Part shown: piece by piece, positions 53,759 to 62,675 of the stretch
How the letters are laid out: every line of letters begins with the position of its first letter
How positions within the stretch are numbered: the first letter of the stretch is position 1
Origin: an uncultured Ferrovibrio sp.
GTDB lineage: Bacteria > Pseudomonadota > Alphaproteobacteria > Ferrovibrionales > Ferrovibrionaceae
Length of the DNA: 64,000 nt
Direction: 5' to 3'
Assembly: GCF_937960835.1 (NCBI RefSeq)
Contig: NZ_CALGPC010000017.1
Location: 62,001-126,000 of the forward strand
Made by a program: the position numbers and the translations under genes
Notes under the pieces: model-generated
What the model was told of the DNA's origin: nothing
Seen by the model: only the letters and a program-made list of their open reading frames with translations
Databases searched by the model: none

Positions 53759-53780
53759 AAAAGGGGCTTCGGCCCCTTTT
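53759..53780. terminator. bidirectional rho-independent terminator
   Basis: Nine-base arms AAAAGGGGC and GCCCCTTTT enclose a TTCG tetraloop. The A and T flanks give a U tract in both directions, so it serves both the dehydrogenase and the convergent chrA gene. Confidence 0.85.
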
Positions 53781-53793
53781 CTCGTATCTGCGA

Positions 53794-55119
53794 TCAACGG
53801 ATCAGGGTGAGCGCGACGCCAGCCAAAGCGCAGCCACCCAGCAGCCACATCAGGCCAACATGAAACCGCAGCACGGCGATCAGCGCTGCAGCGGCGAGGG
53901 CTGCCATGGCCGGATCGATGCTGCTCCAGACGGGAATGTCCCAGGTCCAGCCGCCCCAGGATAACGGCCGCATCTCGCGGAAGACCGCATGCAGGCCGAA
54001 CCACAGGGCAAGGTTGAGGATCACGCCGACAACGGCGGCAGTAATCGCCGCCAGGCCATGGGCGAAGGCTTTCACGTTGCGGGCCCGCTCGATGTAAGGC
54101 GCACCGAGGAAAATCCACAGGAAGCAGGGTACGAAGGTGACCCAGGTCGCCATCACACCGCCCAGCAGGCCGCCGAGGACGGGATCGACGCCGCCTTGGC
54201 GAAAGCCCGCCAAATAGCCGACGAAGGTCAGCACCAGGATGAGCGGGCCCGGCGTGGTTTCGGCAAGACCAAGGCCGTGCAGCATCTCGTCCGGGCCGAG
54301 CCAGCCGTAAAAATCGACGGCCTGCTGCGCGACATAGGCGAGCACGGCATAGGCACCGCCGAAGGTGACCACTGCCATCTCGCTGAAAAAGACGCTGATC
54401 TGGCTGAAGGCGTGGCTGCCGCCGAGCGTGATGTAAAGAAAGACAATCGGACCCAACCAGAGTGCGCCGAAGATCACCAGAACCATCAGGCTGCGCTGCC
54501 AGCTCGGTGCGACGGAAGGCAGAACATCACCATCCCGATGGCTGGGGCCTGGTATGATCCAGTCTTCGCGCAGGCGCCCGACTGCCCAGCCGATGACCGC
54601 CGCACCAAATACGATCAGTGGAAAGGGAATCTGTAAAACATAGATGCCGATGAAGGCTGCCGCACCGAGTCCAAGCAGGAAACCGGTTTGGATCGCGCGC
54701 TTCGCGATGCGATGCACTGCTTCGATAACGATGGCCAGTACCGCAGCCTGCAGGCCAAAGAACAATCCCTCAATCACTGGTATTTCGCGCCACAGCGCAT
54801 AGACGGTGCTCAGTCCAAGCATCACCAGCAGGCCCGGAAGGATGAACAGCAATCCAGCTGCCAGGCCTCCGGCCCAGCGATGCAGCAGCCAGCCAATATA
54901 GGTGGCTAGCTGCTGCGCCTCCGGGCCAGGCAGCAGCATGCAGAAATTCAGCGCGTGCAAAAACTGCGGCTCGCTGACCCACTTCTTTTCGTCGACCACG
55001 ATCCTGTGCATCATCGCGATCTGTCCGGCGGGCCCGCCGAAACTGAGCAGGCCGATCTTCAGCCAGACGCCGAAAGCCTCGCCGAAACCCGGGTGCGGTC
55101 TGCTTTCATGCTGATCCAT
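53794..55119 (-). CDS. chrA: chromate efflux transporter
   Basis: Membrane transporter of the CHR family, which exports chromate in known members. The 441-residue protein has two homologous CHR domains. The first begins FGVWLKIGLLSFGGPAGQIA and continues LPGPEAQQLATYIGW. The second begins FFSEMAVVTFGGAYAVLAYV and continues LAETTPGPLILVLTFVGYLAG. About ten membrane helices are visible. The ATG at 55119 has GGTGGGA upstream; the frame is open to 55143. It lies next to the dprA remnant, where another gene order would be expected. Confidence 0.93.
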   Translation of the reverse strand: MDQHESRPHPGFGEAFGVWLKIGLLSFGGPAGQIAMMHRIVVDEKKWVSEPQFLHALNFCMLLPGPEAQQLATYIGWLLHRWAGGLAAGLLFILPGLLVMLGLSTVYALWREIPVIEGLFFGLQAAVLAIVIEAVHRIAKRAIQTGFLLGLGAAAFIGIYVLQIPFPLIVFGAAVIGWAVGRLREDWIIPGPSHRDGDVLPSVAPSWQRSLMVLVIFGALWLGPIVFLYITLGGSHAFSQISVFFSEMAVVTFGGAYAVLAYVAQQAVDFYGWLGPDEMLHGLGLAETTPGPLILVLTFVGYLAGFRQGGVDPVLGGLLGGVMATWVTFVPCFLWIFLGAPYIERARNVKAFAHGLAAITAAVVGVILNLALWFGLHAVFREMRPLSWGGWTWDIPVWSSIDPAMAALAAAALIAVLRFHVGLMWLLGGCALAGVALTLIR

Positions 55120-55143
55120 TCTGATCCCACCCGTATCAAGCAT

Positions 55144-55683
55144 TTCGGCGGCCAGCCATGCTGTTCAATCTGGGCACGGGCGCGCCATGCGCGACAGGCA
55201 TCGGCGATCAGCATGCCACGTCAATATTTTATCATCATTCTGCATGATATCAGACAGGCCGCGCGATACCACGTACAAGACCTGAGATGACAGAGAAGTC
55301 ATGGCGGGAGATCGCCAGGGAGATCGCGGGTGAACGCTGGCGATGCCGGGCAGGCTCGCGATGTCGGTGTTGCTCCTGGCGGCGAGAAGAGGCGGGGTAT
55401 CGTCGAGCTGCATCAGGCGGACGGGATAGCCGGGTTCGCCCCCGGTGATGAGGGCGGCCTTGGCCCTGCGCAGCGAGCTCATTCCCGGTCGATAGTCTCC
55501 AGTAATTCTGCGTTTCGCGCCAGTGCGCTTGGCCATGCCGGACAGCGCTTCAACGGCCCTCGCGGCGCTGCCGTAATAGCGGACAAGGTTATGGATGGTG
55601 ATCGGGCCGATATTCTTGCTGCGGATCAGCCGCAGCCAGCTGCGTTTCTCTGCCTCACTGAGGCGTCGCGGCCTGATCTTCAC
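55144..55683 (-). pseudogene. dprA: dprA (smf) remnant
   Basis: The frame starting at GTG 55683 encodes the normal DprA beginning: RLSEAEKRSWLRLIRSKNIG, PITIHNLVRYYGSAARAVEA, then GEPGYPVRLMQLDDTPPLLA. The nucleotide-like Rossmann core is missing. After about residue 120 the frame degrades, while a shifted frame at 55261-55297 reads FSVISGLVRGIAR, which resembles the SGLARGID segment of DprA. A stop soon follows. The gene overlaps the end of plsY as in intact relatives, but has lost two thirds of its length and cannot load RecA on incoming DNA. Confidence 0.8.
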
Positions 55684-56299
55684 TCGTCTTCTTCTTACCG
55701 ATCTTGGGTTCCTCGCCGCGCAGCAGGCGGGCGATATTCTCATGATGCCGGATGTAGACCAGCACGGTCATCGCACCGGCCAGTTCAGCGACCTGCGGCG
55801 ACACGAAAAACCAGGTGAAAACCGGCGTCGCCAAGGCGGCCATCAATGCCGCCAGTGACGAGTAGCGGAAGATCACGGCAACTGCCAGCCAGGTGGCACA
55901 GGCGAAGAGGCCAGCCGGCCAGGCCGCGCCCAGCAGCACGCCGAGATAAGTGGCGACGCCCTTGCCGCCTTTGAATTTGAGCCAGACCGGGAAAAGGTGG
56001 CCGATGAAGGCAGCGAAAGCCGCCGACACCATGATGTCCGGACCATACATGCCGCCCAGCAAAGCCGCAGCCGCTCCCTTGCCGCCATCCAGCAGCAGGG
56101 TCAGCGCGGCGAGATCCTTGCGGCCAGTGCGCAGCACATTGGTAGCGCCAATATTGCCCGAGCCGATCTGGCGGATATCGCCAAGACCGCTCAGCTTGGT
56201 CAGCACCAGGCCGAAGGGGATCGAGCCGAGAATGTACCCCAGCACAATGGCGGCAAGGTAATAGGGTGCATCCATCGACCAGGAAGCCGGATCAGGCAT
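55655..56299 (-). CDS. plsY: glycerol-3-phosphate acyltransferase PlsY
   Basis: Transfers the acyl group from acyl-phosphate to glycerol 3-phosphate, the first step of phospholipid synthesis, at the inner membrane. The 214 residues show three diagnostic motifs: IGSGNIGATNVLRTG, LLDGGKGAAAAL and GHLFPVWLKFKGGKGVAT. Five to seven helices are present. The C-terminus is a lysine-rich polar tail (GEEPKIGKKKTSEDQ). It begins 2 bases after pyrC' and its 3' end overlaps the dprA remnant. Confidence 0.95.
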   Translation of the reverse strand: MPDPASWSMDAPYYLAAIVLGYILGSIPFGLVLTKLSGLGDIRQIGSGNIGATNVLRTGRKDLAALTLLLDGGKGAAAALLGGMYGPDIMVSAAFAAFIGHLFPVWLKFKGGKGVATYLGVLLGAAWPAGLFACATWLAVAVIFRYSSLAALMAALATPVFTWFFVSPQVAELAGAMTVLVYIRHHENIARLLRGEEPKIGKKKTSEDQAATPQ

Positions 56300-56301
56300 G
56301 C

Positions 56302-57609
56302 TCAGCCCTCCCGCTTGCGCTGGAAGACGGTTTCGCCGCCGACCACGGTGCGCAGCGCATGGCCCTGCACGCGGCGGCCGTCATAGGGCGAGTTCTTGGC
56401 TTTGGAACGGAATTTCTTTTCGTCTACGCGCCAAGGCGTATCGAGGTCGAAAACCAGCAGATCGGCCGGCGCGCCCGGCGCGAGGCGGCCGCTTTCGAGC
56501 TTCAAGAGCTTGGCCGGATTACAGGTAAGGCAAGCCAGCAGTTTCAGCAGCGGAACCGAGCCGTTGTGATAAAGCTCCAACGTCAGCGGCAGCAGCGTTT
56601 CCAGTCCGATGATGCCGAACTCGGCTTGCGCAAAGGGCAGGCGCTTGCTTTCCGGATCCTGCGGCGCATGAGCGGACGAGATCACATCGATGGTGCCATC
56701 GGCGATCGCGTCCACCACCGCCTTGCGGTCTTCCTCGACGCGCAGCGGCGGCTTGACCTTTGCGAAGGTGCGATAGTCGCCAACATCGTATTCGTTGAGC
56801 GAGAAGTTATGCGGCGCAGCGCCGGCGGTGATGCGCAGGCCGCGCAGCTTGGCGCGGCGCACGGCATCGAAGGAGTCGCGGGTCGACAGATGCGAGGCAT
56901 GCAGCCGCCCATTAGTGACTTCCAGCAGGCGGATATCGCGCTCCAGCAGGATCGTTTCGGCAATCGCCGGAATGCCGGCGAGGCCAAGCCGCGCGGCGAC
57001 TTCGCCTTCATTCATCACGCCGCCTTTGGCCAGGGACGGTTCTTCGCAGTGCTGCATCAGCAGCAGGTCGAAGGTGCTGGCATAGGACAGCGCGCGGCGC
57101 ATCAGCCGGGCATTGGCAATGGCCCGGTCGCCATCGGTGAAGGCAACGGCACCGGCCTGGGCCAGCAGACCCAGTTCGGTCATTTCCTCGCCCTTGGTGC
57201 CGCGCGTGACAGCCGCAGCAGGCAGAACGCGGACCACAGCCGTATCGGCCGCGCGCCGAGCGATGAATTCCACCAGTGCGACCTCGTCGATGACGGGATC
57301 GGTATTCGGCATCGCCACCACGCTGGTGATACCGCCAGCCGCAGCCGCGCGTGCGCCGGTGGCAATCGTTTCCTGATGCTCTGCACCCGGCTCGCGCAGC
57401 CAGACATGCATGTCGATCAGGCCGGGGCAGAGGCAATGGCCCTGGCAGTCGATGATTTCGGTATCGCCGGCAAAGCTGCTGCTGGTGGCGAGCTTGGGGC
57501 CGAGATCGACGATGCGATCACCTTCGGTCAGCAAAGCGCCTTTGACGTCGAGCCCGGTGGCGGGGTCGAGCAGGCGCGCGTTGGTATAGAGCTTGCGGCG
57601 GCGAGCCAT
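56302..57609 (-). CDS. pyrC: dihydroorotase-like protein, probably non-catalytic (PyrC')
   Basis: A 435-residue amidohydrolase of the dihydroorotase family beside pyrB. The fold markers are complete (CPGLIDMH, GGITSVVAMPNTDPVIDEVA, HCEEPSLAKGGVMNEGE, LHASHLSTRDS, RLAPGAPADLLVFD), but key residues differ. The metal motif HxH reads HVW, and the catalytic Asp of the SDHAPH motif is Ala (SSAHAPQDP). Related PyrC' proteins are inactive and support aspartate carbamoyltransferase, so the catalytic enzyme should be encoded elsewhere. It lies 20 bases after pyrB and 2 before plsY. Confidence 0.88.
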   Translation of the reverse strand: MARRRKLYTNARLLDPATGLDVKGALLTEGDRIVDLGPKLATSSSFAGDTEIIDCQGHCLCPGLIDMHVWLREPGAEHQETIATGARAAAAGGITSVVAMPNTDPVIDEVALVEFIARRAADTAVVRVLPAAAVTRGTKGEEMTELGLLAQAGAVAFTDGDRAIANARLMRRALSYASTFDLLLMQHCEEPSLAKGGVMNEGEVAARLGLAGIPAIAETILLERDIRLLEVTNGRLHASHLSTRDSFDAVRRAKLRGLRITAGAAPHNFSLNEYDVGDYRTFAKVKPPLRVEEDRKAVVDAIADGTIDVISSAHAPQDPESKRLPFAQAEFGIIGLETLLPLTLELYHNGSVPLLKLLACLTCNPAKLLKLESGRLAPGAPADLLVFDLDTPWRVDEKKFRSKAKNSPYDGRRVQGHALRTVVGGETVFQRKREG

Positions 57610-57629
57610 GATGGTTTCTCGTTCTTCGC

Positions 57630-58637
57630 CTACATACCGGGCGGCGTTGTGCCGCGCCAGTTCGGCAAGTGCTGAGCCAGCAATTCCAGACAGGCCATGC
57701 GGACGGCGACGCCCATCTCGACCTGCTCGTGAATCACGCTGCGATGAATATCGTCGGCCACCTCGGTGTCGATCTCGATGCCGCGGTTCATCGGGCCAGG
57801 ATGCATGATCAGGGCGTCGGACTTCGCGAAGCTGAGCTTGTCGTGGTCCAGGCCGTAGAAATGGAAATACTCGCGGGTCGACGGCACGAAGGAGCCGTGG
57901 AAGCGTTCCATCTGCAGACGCAGCATCATCACGATGTCGACGTCAGTCAGGCCTTTGCGCATGTCGTGATAGATTTCGACGCCCATCCGCTCAGCATAGG
58001 CCGGCAGCAGGGTGGGCGGCGCAATCAGGCGCACACGCGCACCCATGGTATTGAGCAGGTGGATGTTCGAGCGGGCGACACGGCTATGCAGAATGTCGCC
58101 GCAGATGGCGACCAGCAGGCCTTCCAGTCTGCCCTTGCGGCGACGGATCGTCAGAGCATCGAGCAGCGCCTGGGTCGGATGCTCGTGGCTGCCGTCGCCA
58201 CCATTGATGACGCCGCAGCCGACTTTCTGGGCCAGCAGCGCGACGGCGCCGGAATCCTGATGCCGCACCACCAGCAGGTCGGGATGCATGGCGTTCAGAG
58301 TGATCGCGGTGTCGATCAGCGTCTCGCCCTTCTTCACCGAAGAGGTCGCGACCGACATGTTGATGACATCGGCGCCCAGCCGCTTGCCTGCCAGCTCGAA
58401 GGAGGTGCGGGTGCGGGTGGAATTCTCGAAGAAGAGGTTGATGATAGTCCGGCCCCGCAGGGAGCTCTGTTTCTTCTCAACAGCCCGGTTCAGCTCGACA
58501 TACCGGTCGGAATGATCCAGCAGGACCTGGATATCCTGAGCGGAAAGACCTTCAATACCAAGGAGATGGCGGTGGGGAAAGGTGGCCGTTGGCCGGGGGG
58601 CGGCCGGATCGGCGGGATTGGCACGACTCGCAGACAT
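57630..58637 (-). CDS. pyrB: aspartate carbamoyltransferase catalytic subunit
   Basis: Joins carbamoyl phosphate and aspartate in pyrimidine synthesis. The 335 residues carry FFENSTRTRTSFELAGKRLG (carbamoyl phosphate site), SVKKGETLIDT, RHQDSGAV, HEHPTQALLDALTI and MHPGPMNRGIEID. No pyrI partner is seen; a PyrC'-type companion follows, as in enzymes forming a PyrB-PyrC' complex. No ribosome site is visible before the ATG. A promoter-like pair lies so close that the mRNA may be leaderless. Confidence 0.96.
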   Translation of the reverse strand: MSASRANPADPAAPRPTATFPHRHLLGIEGLSAQDIQVLLDHSDRYVELNRAVEKKQSSLRGRTIINLFFENSTRTRTSFELAGKRLGADVINMSVATSSVKKGETLIDTAITLNAMHPDLLVVRHQDSGAVALLAQKVGCGVINGGDGSHEHPTQALLDALTIRRRKGRLEGLLVAICGDILHSRVARSNIHLLNTMGARVRLIAPPTLLPAYAERMGVEIYHDMRKGLTDVDIVMMLRLQMERFHGSFVPSTREYFHFYGLDHDKLSFAKSDALIMHPGPMNRGIEIDTEVADDIHRSVIHEQVEMGVAVRMACLELLAQHLPNWRGTTPPGM

Positions 58638-58646
58638 CGACGAATC

Positions 58647-58675
58647 ACATTACACGTCGAGGCTGGCGGCAGCAA
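58647..58675 (-). promoter_or_regulatory. putative promoter of pyrB-pyrC'-plsY
   Basis: On the minus strand TTGCTG (58675-58670) and TAATGT (58652-58647) are 17 bases apart. The -10 ends only 9 bases before the pyrB ATG. Confidence 0.4.
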
Positions 58676-58714
58676 TCAAAGCGTTAATATTTTTCTGCTT
58701 TTCTGACGGCCATC

Positions 58715-59260
58715 ATGGATCAGTATCGCCAGAATCAGGTCGACCTTGCTGCCGGCGCCGATACGGCGGGCGAGGTCGTGCGGCTGCTTCAGGTGCTGAA
58801 CAGCCGCGCCCAGGAAGCGCAGCGCAGCACCAGCCTGATGTACGAGCAGGCGACAATGCTGCCCTTCGCCGACTATGCCGACAGCTTCAGGCGGGTGCAG
58901 GAATTCCTGTCCTTCTGCGATGTCATCGAGGCCAAGCTGGAAGAGCTGCCGGCGGTGACGCGTGAGCCCATTCTCCATGAGGTGACCGCGGTGAAGATCC
59001 GCGCCTTTCATGCCCTGCTGCGGGGAATGGGCGCTTATCTGACGGTGCTGGAGCGCAGGGGCATGATCAATTTCTTCGCCCAGGCGGTGTTCCTGATGCA
59101 ACAGGATGTGATCCAGAATTTCCGGGAGCATACGCTGCCGAACCTGCCGCCCAGGCAGGTGCCGCAGCAGATGAAGGAACTCCTCGACGAAATCCCTCAG
59201 CGTTTGAAACGGCTGCTCGACCGCTGCGTTGACGTTCCCGACTTCCGGTTCAGTTCATGA
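58715..59260 (+). CDS. uncharacterised helical protein
   Basis: A 181-residue, almost fully helical soluble protein I do not recognise. It shows heptad-like stretches (GEVVRLLQVLNSRAQEAQRS, RRVQEFLSFCDVIEAKLEEL, QVPQQMKELLDEIPQRLKRL) and no signal or membrane segment. It overlaps the TPR-glycosyltransferase-like gene by ATGA, so the two products are made together and probably act together. The gene is divergent from pyrB. Confidence 0.7.
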   Translation: MDQYRQNQVDLAAGADTAGEVVRLLQVLNSRAQEAQRSTSLMYEQATMLPFADYADSFRRVQEFLSFCDVIEAKLEELPAVTREPILHEVTAVKIRAFHALLRGMGAYLTVLERRGMINFFAQAVFLMQQDVIQNFREHTLPNLPPRQVPQQMKELLDEIPQRLKRLLDRCVDVPDFRFSS

Positions 59261-61038
59261 CCGTGCTGAAACCGGAAACCTTGCAGCGGCTACAATCCGC
59301 GCTGGAGGCCCATCGTCAAGGCCGCCTGCCGGAGGCCGAGCGGGGCTATCGCGCCGTGCTGGCGCAGGCGCCGGAAACGCTGGATGCCTCCAACCTGCTT
59401 GGGCGCCTGCTGGTGCAGACGGGACGGGCTTCGGAGGCCGTCGCAACCTTGCGCCGTGCCGTCGATCTGGCGCCCAAGCAGGCGGGCTTGTGGCTGAGCT
59501 ATGCCGAAGCGTTGCTGGGTGCGGGGCAGGTCGAGCAGGCGCGCCAGGCAGTCGAAACCGCCCGCCGTCTTTCCCCGCGCGATGTGAATGTCCTGTTTCT
59601 TTGGGCGGAGACGCAGCGTATCGCCGGAGCCTGGGAGACCGCGGCGACCGGGTTTCGTCAGGCTCTGGCGTTGCAGCCGAAGCATGCGGCCTCCTGGCTG
59701 CAACTGGCGACCTGCCTGCGCGCCTTGAATGATCTGCCCGGCGCGATAGCGGCGGCCGAACAGGCGTTGGCGCATGCCCCACAGGCGCCGGAATGCCACA
59801 ACAACCTCGGCAGCCTGCTGGCGGCGAAAGGCGATCATGGTGGCGCGATTGCCGCATTCGATCAGGCGCTCAAACTGCGCGTGGATTATCCCGCCGCCTT
59901 GATCAACAAGGCTTCAAGCCTGGGGGAAAGCGACCGTCTGGATGAGGCTTTGCCCTTGGCCGAACGCGCGGTGCAGCTCACGCAGGGCCATGCCGATGCC
60001 TGGGCCTGCCTGGGCCAGATCCGCCATGCGCAGGGACAGCTCGATCTCGCGCAGACGGCTTATCGCGAAGCGCTGTCGCGCCGGCCGCAGGATCCGGAAA
60101 CCCAGTGGAACTTTGCCCTGGCAGCTTTGGCGCGCGGGGATTTCGCTGCCGGATGGCCGGCCTTCGCCTGGCGCTGGCGCAAGGCCGAGCCGCCTTTGCC
60201 GCGGCGCAACTGGCCCTGGCCGCGTTTTCAGAACGGCGGCAGCCCGAAACGCCTGCTGCTCTGGGGCGAGCAGGGGCTGGATGACCGGCTGCTGTTCCTG
60301 CAGTATCTGCCGCCGCTGCTGGAAGCGGCGTCGGTCATGCTGGAAACCGATCCTCGCCTGATCCCGCTGCTGCGCCGCAGCTTCCCGACGCTGTCCTTCA
60401 CCGAGGAAAAAACGCAGGCCGATCTGGCATTGATGAATGAAGCCTTCGATGCCCATCTGCCGCTTGGGGATTTGCCGCAGGCAGCGCCGCCTGGACAAGC
60501 CTATCTGCTAGCCGACGCCGAGCGTGCAGCGGGCCTGCGTCAGGAATATCTGGCCGGCGGAAAGGTGCGGCTGATCGGCCTGTCCTGGCGCAGCGCCAAT
60601 CCCGCCATTGGCGCGGGGAAATCGCTGCGGCCCGAGGATCTGGCGCCTTTGGCGGCAATCCTCGATTGCCGCTTCGTCTGCCTGCAATATGGCGCAACCG
60701 AGGACGAGCATGCGCAGTTCAGGGCGCTCTTCGGCGACCGCTTTATCGTCGATGACCGGATCGATGCGAAGAACGATCTCGATGCCTTGGCGGCGCAGAT
60801 TGCGGCTCTCGACCTCGTCATTACCGTGTCGAATGTCACGGCTCATCTGGCCGGTGCGCTGGGGCGGCCGGTCTGGACATTGGCGCCCGCAGGCAAAAGC
60901 CTATTCTTCTATCTGATGGCGGCAGGCGAGACGACGCCGTGGTATCCGACCATGCGGATCTTCCGCAGCCCCGCCCCGGGTTCCTGGCGGGTGCCGGTGC
61001 ACGCCGTGGCAAAAAGACTGGAATCGCTGGCAAATTAG
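59257..61038 (+). CDS. tetratricopeptide repeat protein with glycosyltransferase-like C-terminus
   Basis: A 593-residue protein. Residues about 5-290 are successive tetratricopeptide repeats (for example PEAERGYRAVLAQAPETLDA, PEAHN-type PECHNNLGSLLAAKGDHGGA, GHADAWACLGQIRHAQGQLD). Residues about 320-590 resemble a GT-B fold glycosyltransferase (LLWGEQGLDDRLLFLQYLPP, LGLSWRS-like LIGLSWRSAN, LDLVITVSNVTAHLAGALGR). In this group of bacteria such proteins often modify flagellin or other surface proteins; target unknown here. Coupled to the previous gene. Confidence 0.85.
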   Translation: MTVLKPETLQRLQSALEAHRQGRLPEAERGYRAVLAQAPETLDASNLLGRLLVQTGRASEAVATLRRAVDLAPKQAGLWLSYAEALLGAGQVEQARQAVETARRLSPRDVNVLFLWAETQRIAGAWETAATGFRQALALQPKHAASWLQLATCLRALNDLPGAIAAAEQALAHAPQAPECHNNLGSLLAAKGDHGGAIAAFDQALKLRVDYPAALINKASSLGESDRLDEALPLAERAVQLTQGHADAWACLGQIRHAQGQLDLAQTAYREALSRRPQDPETQWNFALAALARGDFAAGWPAFAWRWRKAEPPLPRRNWPWPRFQNGGSPKRLLLWGEQGLDDRLLFLQYLPPLLEAASVMLETDPRLIPLLRRSFPTLSFTEEKTQADLALMNEAFDAHLPLGDLPQAAPPGQAYLLADAERAAGLRQEYLAGGKVRLIGLSWRSANPAIGAGKSLRPEDLAPLAAILDCRFVCLQYGATEDEHAQFRALFGDRFIVDDRIDAKNDLDALAAQIAALDLVITVSNVTAHLAGALGRPVWTLAPAGKSLFFYLMAAGETTPWYPTMRIFRSPAPGSWRVPVHAVAKRLESLAN

Positions 61039-61119
61039 TTTTCAAGGTGATAGCAAGAGGCCCCGCTGCCGCATCGTCGGCCTAGTTTTCCCAGGCCTTG
61101 TGCTTTAACTGTTAAGCCT

Positions 61120-62673
61120 ATGACCCATAAAAGCTATTACATCACGACGCCGATCTATTACGTAAACGACAAGCCGCATATCGGGCATGCCTACACCTCG
61201 CTGGCTTGCGACGTGCTGGCGCGCTTCAAGCGGCTGGACGGTTATGACGTGATGTTCCTGACCGGCACCGACGAGCACGGACAGAAGGTGGAGAAGTCCG
61301 CCGACGCGGCCGGCACCGATCCTAAAAGCTTCTGCGACCGCGTCAGCCAGACCTTCCGCGATCTCGCAAAGGCGATGAACTTCTCCAACGACGACTTCAT
61401 CCGCACCACCGAGCCGCGCCATGTGAAGGCCGTGCAGGCGCTGTGGCAGAAGCTGATCGCCTCGGGCAACATCTATCTCGACAAATATGCCGGCTGGTAT
61501 GCCGTGCGCGACGAGGCCTTCTATCAGGAAGACGAGCTGCAGGAAGGCCCCAACGGCCAGAAGCTGGCGCCCAGCGGCGCGCCGGTGGAGTGGGTGGAGG
61601 AGCCATCGTATTTCTTCAAGCTGTCGGCCTGGCAGGACCGGCTGCTGAAATTCTATGAGGACAATCCCGGCTTCATCCTGCCGGCCAGCCGCCGCAACGA
61701 GGTGATCAGCTTCGTCAAAGGCGGCCTGAAGGATCTGTCGGTCTCGCGCACCACCTTCAAATGGGGCATTCCGGTGCCGGGCGACGAGGCGCATGTGATG
61801 TATGTCTGGCTTGATGCGCTGACCAACTACATCACGGCAGCGGGTTATCCGGATACCGGCAGCGAGAAATACCAGCGTTTCTGGCCTGCCGATCTGCACA
61901 TGGTGGGCAAGGACATCCTGCGCTTCCACGCGGTCTACTGGCCGGCCTTCCTGATGGCTGCCGATCTGGAGCCGCCGAAGCGCGTCTTCGCCCATGGCTG
62001 GTGGACCAATGAAGGCCAGAAGATTTCCAAGTCGCTGGGCAATGTCATCGATCCGCTGAAGCTAGTTGAGGAATACGGTCTGGACCAGACGCGTTATTTC
62101 CTGATGCGGGAAGTGCCGTTCGGCAATGACGGCGATTTCCGCAAATCGGCGATCATCGGCCGCATCAACAGCGAACTGGCCAATGGCTTCGGTAATCTGG
62201 CGCAGCGCACGCTGTCGTTCTGCGCGAAGAACACCAACGCCTCGGTGCCGACGCCCGGCGCGCTGAGCGGGGCCGACGAGGCGCTGCTGGCGCAGGCGGA
62301 CAGCCTGGTCGATCGCATGCGCAAGGCGCTCGACGAGCAGGCGATCCATGTCGCGCTGCAGGAATGGTTCGACCTGGTCGACGCTGCCAACAAGTATATC
62401 GACGTCGAAGCACCGTGGACCCTGCGCAAGACCGATCCCGCCCGCATGCAGACGGTGCTGTGGACCCTGCTGGAGGCGATCCGGCAATTGGCGATCCTCG
62501 CGCAGCCCTTCGTGCCGGCATCGGCCGCGAAGATGCTGGATCAGCTGGCCGTGTCTGAAGCCGCGCGCAGCTTCGCCCATCTGGGCGAGCTTGGCCGACT
62601 GCGAGCCGGCACGCCGCTGCCGCCGCCGCAGGGTGTCTTCCCGCGACATGTGGAAGCCGTGGCGGAGGGCTGA
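61120..62673 (+). CDS. metG: methionyl-tRNA synthetase
   Basis: Class I synthetase that charges tRNA-Met. The 517 residues start with YYITTPIYYVNDKPHIGHAY (HIGH motif) and have MFLTGTDEHGQKVEKSA, VYVWLDALTNYITAAGYP and GQKISKSLGNVIDP (KMSKS motif). The anticodon-binding helical domain follows. It lacks the four-cysteine zinc knuckle and the C-terminal dimerisation domain, as is usual for the short alphaproteobacterial form. Confidence 0.96.
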   Translation: MTHKSYYITTPIYYVNDKPHIGHAYTSLACDVLARFKRLDGYDVMFLTGTDEHGQKVEKSADAAGTDPKSFCDRVSQTFRDLAKAMNFSNDDFIRTTEPRHVKAVQALWQKLIASGNIYLDKYAGWYAVRDEAFYQEDELQEGPNGQKLAPSGAPVEWVEEPSYFFKLSAWQDRLLKFYEDNPGFILPASRRNEVISFVKGGLKDLSVSRTTFKWGIPVPGDEAHVMYVWLDALTNYITAAGYPDTGSEKYQRFWPADLHMVGKDILRFHAVYWPAFLMAADLEPPKRVFAHGWWTNEGQKISKSLGNVIDPLKLVEEYGLDQTRYFLMREVPFGNDGDFRKSAIIGRINSELANGFGNLAQRTLSFCAKNTNASVPTPGALSGADEALLAQADSLVDRMRKALDEQAIHVALQEWFDLVDAANKYIDVEAPWTLRKTDPARMQTVLWTLLEAIRQLAILAQPFVPASAAKMLDQLAVSEAARSFAHLGELGRLRAGTPLPPPQGVFPRHVEAVAEG

Positions 62674-62675
62674 AG

